Source: Bacillus cereus ATCC 14579
GTDB taxonomy: Bacteria; Bacillota; Bacilli; Bacillales; Bacillaceae_G
Direction of reading: 5' to 3'
DNA: 60,000 nt
Assembly: GCF_000007825.1 (NCBI RefSeq)
Contig: NC_004722.1
Coordinates: 90,001-150,000 of the forward strand
The number at the start of each line of letters is the position of its first letter. Position 1 is the first letter of the stretch. Positions 58,275 to 60,000 of this stretch are shown piece by piece. Made by a program: the position numbers and the translations under genes. The notes beneath the pieces were generated by a model. It searched no databases. It was not told the DNA's origin and saw nothing but the letters and a program-made list of their open reading frames with translations.

Positions 58275-58892
58275 TTACTGTTCTTCCTTCTTCTCGCCTT
58301 GAGAACCACCGTCACCGCCTGCTTCTTTCTTACCAGATCCGCCTTTTTCAGCTTTTTGCACACCTTTACTAATGATATCAATCATCTTGGCTTGGAAGAG
58401 TGGACTTTCAGCAGTTTCTGTTAGTACTTGTTGTAGATATTGACGGTATTCTTTACTCTTCATTGTTTGTAACATCATTTTTTCTACTTCAGGATTTTTC
58501 ATAATTTCTATAACGCCTGCTTGGTATTCAGGGTCTTTTAATAAGGTTTTCATTAATTGAGTTTGTTCTTTCCCCATACTTTTAGCAAATTTTGATGAGA
58601 ACTCAGGATCTTTAAAGAGCTTTTCCCAGAATTGTTGGCCTTTATCGGATACCATGGCATCTTCAATCGTTTTCTTTACTACTGTTTCATCTAGTATGAG
58701 TGCTTGTTTCATTTTTTCATCAGTTAATACATCTTGAATAGCTTTCTTACCTTGATCTGTTTTTAAAATATCAACAATCATTTTCTTTGTTTGATCGTAA
58801 TCTAGTTCGGATTTCGTTTCTTTTCCTTGTGCGCATGCTGCAAGTGCGATAAGTAGAAAAGAAGAAACGAAAATGAATAGCATCCGTTTCAT
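58275..58892 (-). CDS. gerD: GerD, spore germination lipoprotein
   Basis: A 205-residue lipoprotein. The signal peptide MKRMLFIFVSSFLLIALAAC ends in a lipobox with Cys20 for lipid attachment. The alpha-helical middle is rich in repeats of D-x-KMK and KDPEF/KDPEYQ type. The C-terminal tail is low complexity (KKEAGGDGGSQGEKKEEQ). In Bacillus GerD gathers nutrient receptors into the inner-membrane germinosome. AAAGGAG lies 9 nt before its ATG. Forespore sigma-G expression is expected; I could not assign a sigma-G promoter by eye. Confidence 0.95.
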   Translation of the reverse strand: MKRMLFIFVSSFLLIALAACAQGKETKSELDYDQTKKMIVDILKTDQGKKAIQDVLTDEKMKQALILDETVVKKTIEDAMVSDKGQQFWEKLFKDPEFSSKFAKSMGKEQTQLMKTLLKDPEYQAGVIEIMKNPEVEKMMLQTMKSKEYRQYLQQVLTETAESPLFQAKMIDIISKGVQKAEKGGSGKKEAGGDGGSQGEKKEEQ

Positions 58893-59031
58893 AAGTTGGA
58901 ACTCCTTTCAGCACAGTTCTCTCTTTTTAATATAAATATCTTTAAGGAATTTATACATGAACATGGCTAGCTTTTTGAAATTGTCATTGATACAATTTAA
59001 TTAGAAATATAAGGATAATGGGGGATGTGTT

Positions 59032-59643
59032 GTGAATAGCCGCAAGTGGGTACGACTATTTTTAACGACGTTGTTTCTTGGTGGGATTAGCACAGTTATT
59101 ATTGGTTTTGTTTTGGAGTGGGACAAGTACAATAAATTTTTTCAAAATTTCGACGGTAAGGAGATTTTAGCAGTATCTTTCTGGCTGATGGGTGTAGGAT
59201 TTATTTTTAGTGTTATAAGTCAAATGGGATTCTTTGCATATTTAACAATCCACCGTTTTGGACTAGGGATGTTTCGCTCATCTTCTTTATGGAATGCAGT
59301 CCAGCTCTTCTTTATTGCATTCGTATTATTTGATTTTGTGTATTTAAGATCTGTACTTATTGCAAATGGGGAAGTCTCGTTAGGGAATAATATACTTGTT
59401 GCTGGAATGTTATTTGTGTTTGGAGCAATTGTTGCTTATGTAAAAAGTAAAGAAACAAATAAAAAAGCATTTGTGCCAGCTCTGTTCTTTATGGTTGTTG
59501 TAACGATCCTTGAATGGGTACCGGCGCTTCGGATTAATGATACAGATTGGTTATATTTAATGGTTATACCGCTATTGTTATGTAATGCATATCAATTACT
59601 TGTATTACATCGTTTAATCGGAAAAACAAGTAAATCAGCTTAA
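59032..59643 (+). CDS. kbaA: KbaA, membrane protein in the KinB sporulation-signalling pathway
   Basis: A 203-residue integral membrane protein with about six hydrophobic helices. Family-like stretches are FIFSVISQMGFFAYLTIHRF, FVLFDFVYLRSV and TILEWVPALRINDTDWLYLM. B. subtilis KbaA is needed for KinB kinase activation at sporulation onset. It uses GTG 59032 behind AAGGATAATGGGGGATG. It is divergent from gerD. Confidence 0.92.
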   Translation: MNSRKWVRLFLTTLFLGGISTVIIGFVLEWDKYNKFFQNFDGKEILAVSFWLMGVGFIFSVISQMGFFAYLTIHRFGLGMFRSSSLWNAVQLFFIAFVLFDFVYLRSVLIANGEVSLGNNILVAGMLFVFGAIVAYVKSKETNKKAFVPALFFMVVVTILEWVPALRINDTDWLYLMVIPLLLCNAYQLLVLHRLIGKTSKSA

Positions 59644-59693
59644 TAGAGAGGTTTTATACAACATCAGTTATAATGTTGTAAATGGTATGATTA

Positions 59694-59735
59694 AAAAAGC
59701 TCTACCACCTTCTTGAAAGGTAGTAGAGCTTTTTA
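59694..59735 (+). terminator. Convergent terminator between kbaA and pdaB
   Basis: AAAAAGCTCTAC-ACCTT and AAGGT-GTAGAGCTTTTT around TCTTG, with one mismatch. A-runs on the left and T-runs on the right make it usable from both strands. Confidence 0.88.
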
Positions 59736-59760
59736 TGCGTGAAGAGTAGTAGGGAAGAAG

Positions 59761-60000
59761 CTACTTCACATCTTCACTTTTCGTACTTGTGTTGGAAATA
59801 AGTTGTGAAACGGATATTTGCTCATATCCATCACTTTTTATTTTTTGCAGGAGCAGCGGTAAAGCTCTATTTGTTTGAAGGGCAGAATCGGATGCGTGTA
59901 ATAACACGATATCTCCACCTTTCAAATTATTAGAGACAGTGGAAACGATGTTATTTACACCTGGGTTTTTCCAATCGTTTGAATTATTACTCCAATGTAC
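59761..60000 (-). CDS. pdaB: PdaB, polysaccharide deacetylase (C-terminal part, cut by window edge)
   Basis: The last 79 codons of a minus-strand gene reading HWSNNSNDWKNPGVNNIV and GGDIVLLHASDSALQT, ending TSTKSEDVK. The DIVLLHASDS segment is the family's C-terminal catalytic motif (motif 5, LLH). Position after kbaA matches Bacillus pdaB, required for long-term spore stability. The N-terminal catalytic Asp and metal site lie beyond base 60000. Confidence 0.9.
   Translation of the reverse strand, partial: VHWSNNSNDWKNPGVNNIVSTVSNNLKGGDIVLLHASDSALQTNRALPLLLQKIKSDGYEQISVSQLISNTSTKSEDVK

Overview
The window is a low-GC Gram-positive chromosome segment that I assign to the Bacillus cereus group. 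The gene order (rrn, ctsR-mcsAB-clpC, radA-disA, ispDF, gltX-cysES, str/S10/spc/alpha ribosomal superoperon, EcfAAT, cwlD-salA-gerD-kbaA-pdaB) is the classical Bacillus origin-proximal layout. The sporulation and germination genes gerD, kbaA, cwlD and pdaB exclude non-sporeformers. Protein lengths and sequences agree with what I remember of B. cereus/B. anthracis orthologues. Almost everything is core, + strand and codon-biased. I see no mobile element, CRISPR array, tRNA or foreign-looking island.

Layout: (1) 1-2.7 kb, the 3' part of a 23S rRNA gene and a 5S gene with terminator. (2) 2.8-7.7 kb, the CtsR heat-shock operon ctsR-mcsA-mcsB-clpC behind a sigma-A promoter with a CtsR operator. 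(3) 7.7-19.2 kb, DNA-integrity genes radA and disA, yacL, isoprenoid genes ispD and ispF, gltX, a T-box riboswitch (Cys specifier) controlling cysE-cysS, then mrnC, rlmB, rae1 and sigH. (4) 19.3-23.6 kb, a broken third L33 gene, secE-nusG, rplK-rplA, an L10 leader with rplJ-rplL, and an RsmC-type methyltransferase. (5) 23.9-36.1 kb, rpoB-rpoC, rplGB, rpsL, rpsG, fusA, tuf. (6) 36.2-51.2 kb, the S10-spc-alpha clusters from rpsJ to rplQ, including secY, adk, map, infA and rpoA. (7) 51.3-55.6 kb, the ECF transporter module ecfA1-ecfA2-ecfT with truA, rplM and rpsI. (8) 55.7-60 kb, ybaK, cwlD, salA, gerD (- strand), kbaA and the 3' end of pdaB (- strand, cut by the window edge).

The most notable observations are three apparent single-base frame disruptions in otherwise intact translation and secretion genes: a missing A in rpmG (L33), an extra A near the start of rpmC (L29), and an extra A in secY. 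secY is normally essential, so consensus error is the leading explanation. The two insertions share the same local context (TC[A]GTG). I found no convincing previously undescribed system. The best regulatory leads are a repeated ACGTGGGAGG...ACCACAT leader motif before both rplK and rplA, a perfect inverted repeat inside the rpoB promoter, bipartite leader hairpins in the str and L13 transcripts, and a structured possibly dispersed element after salA.
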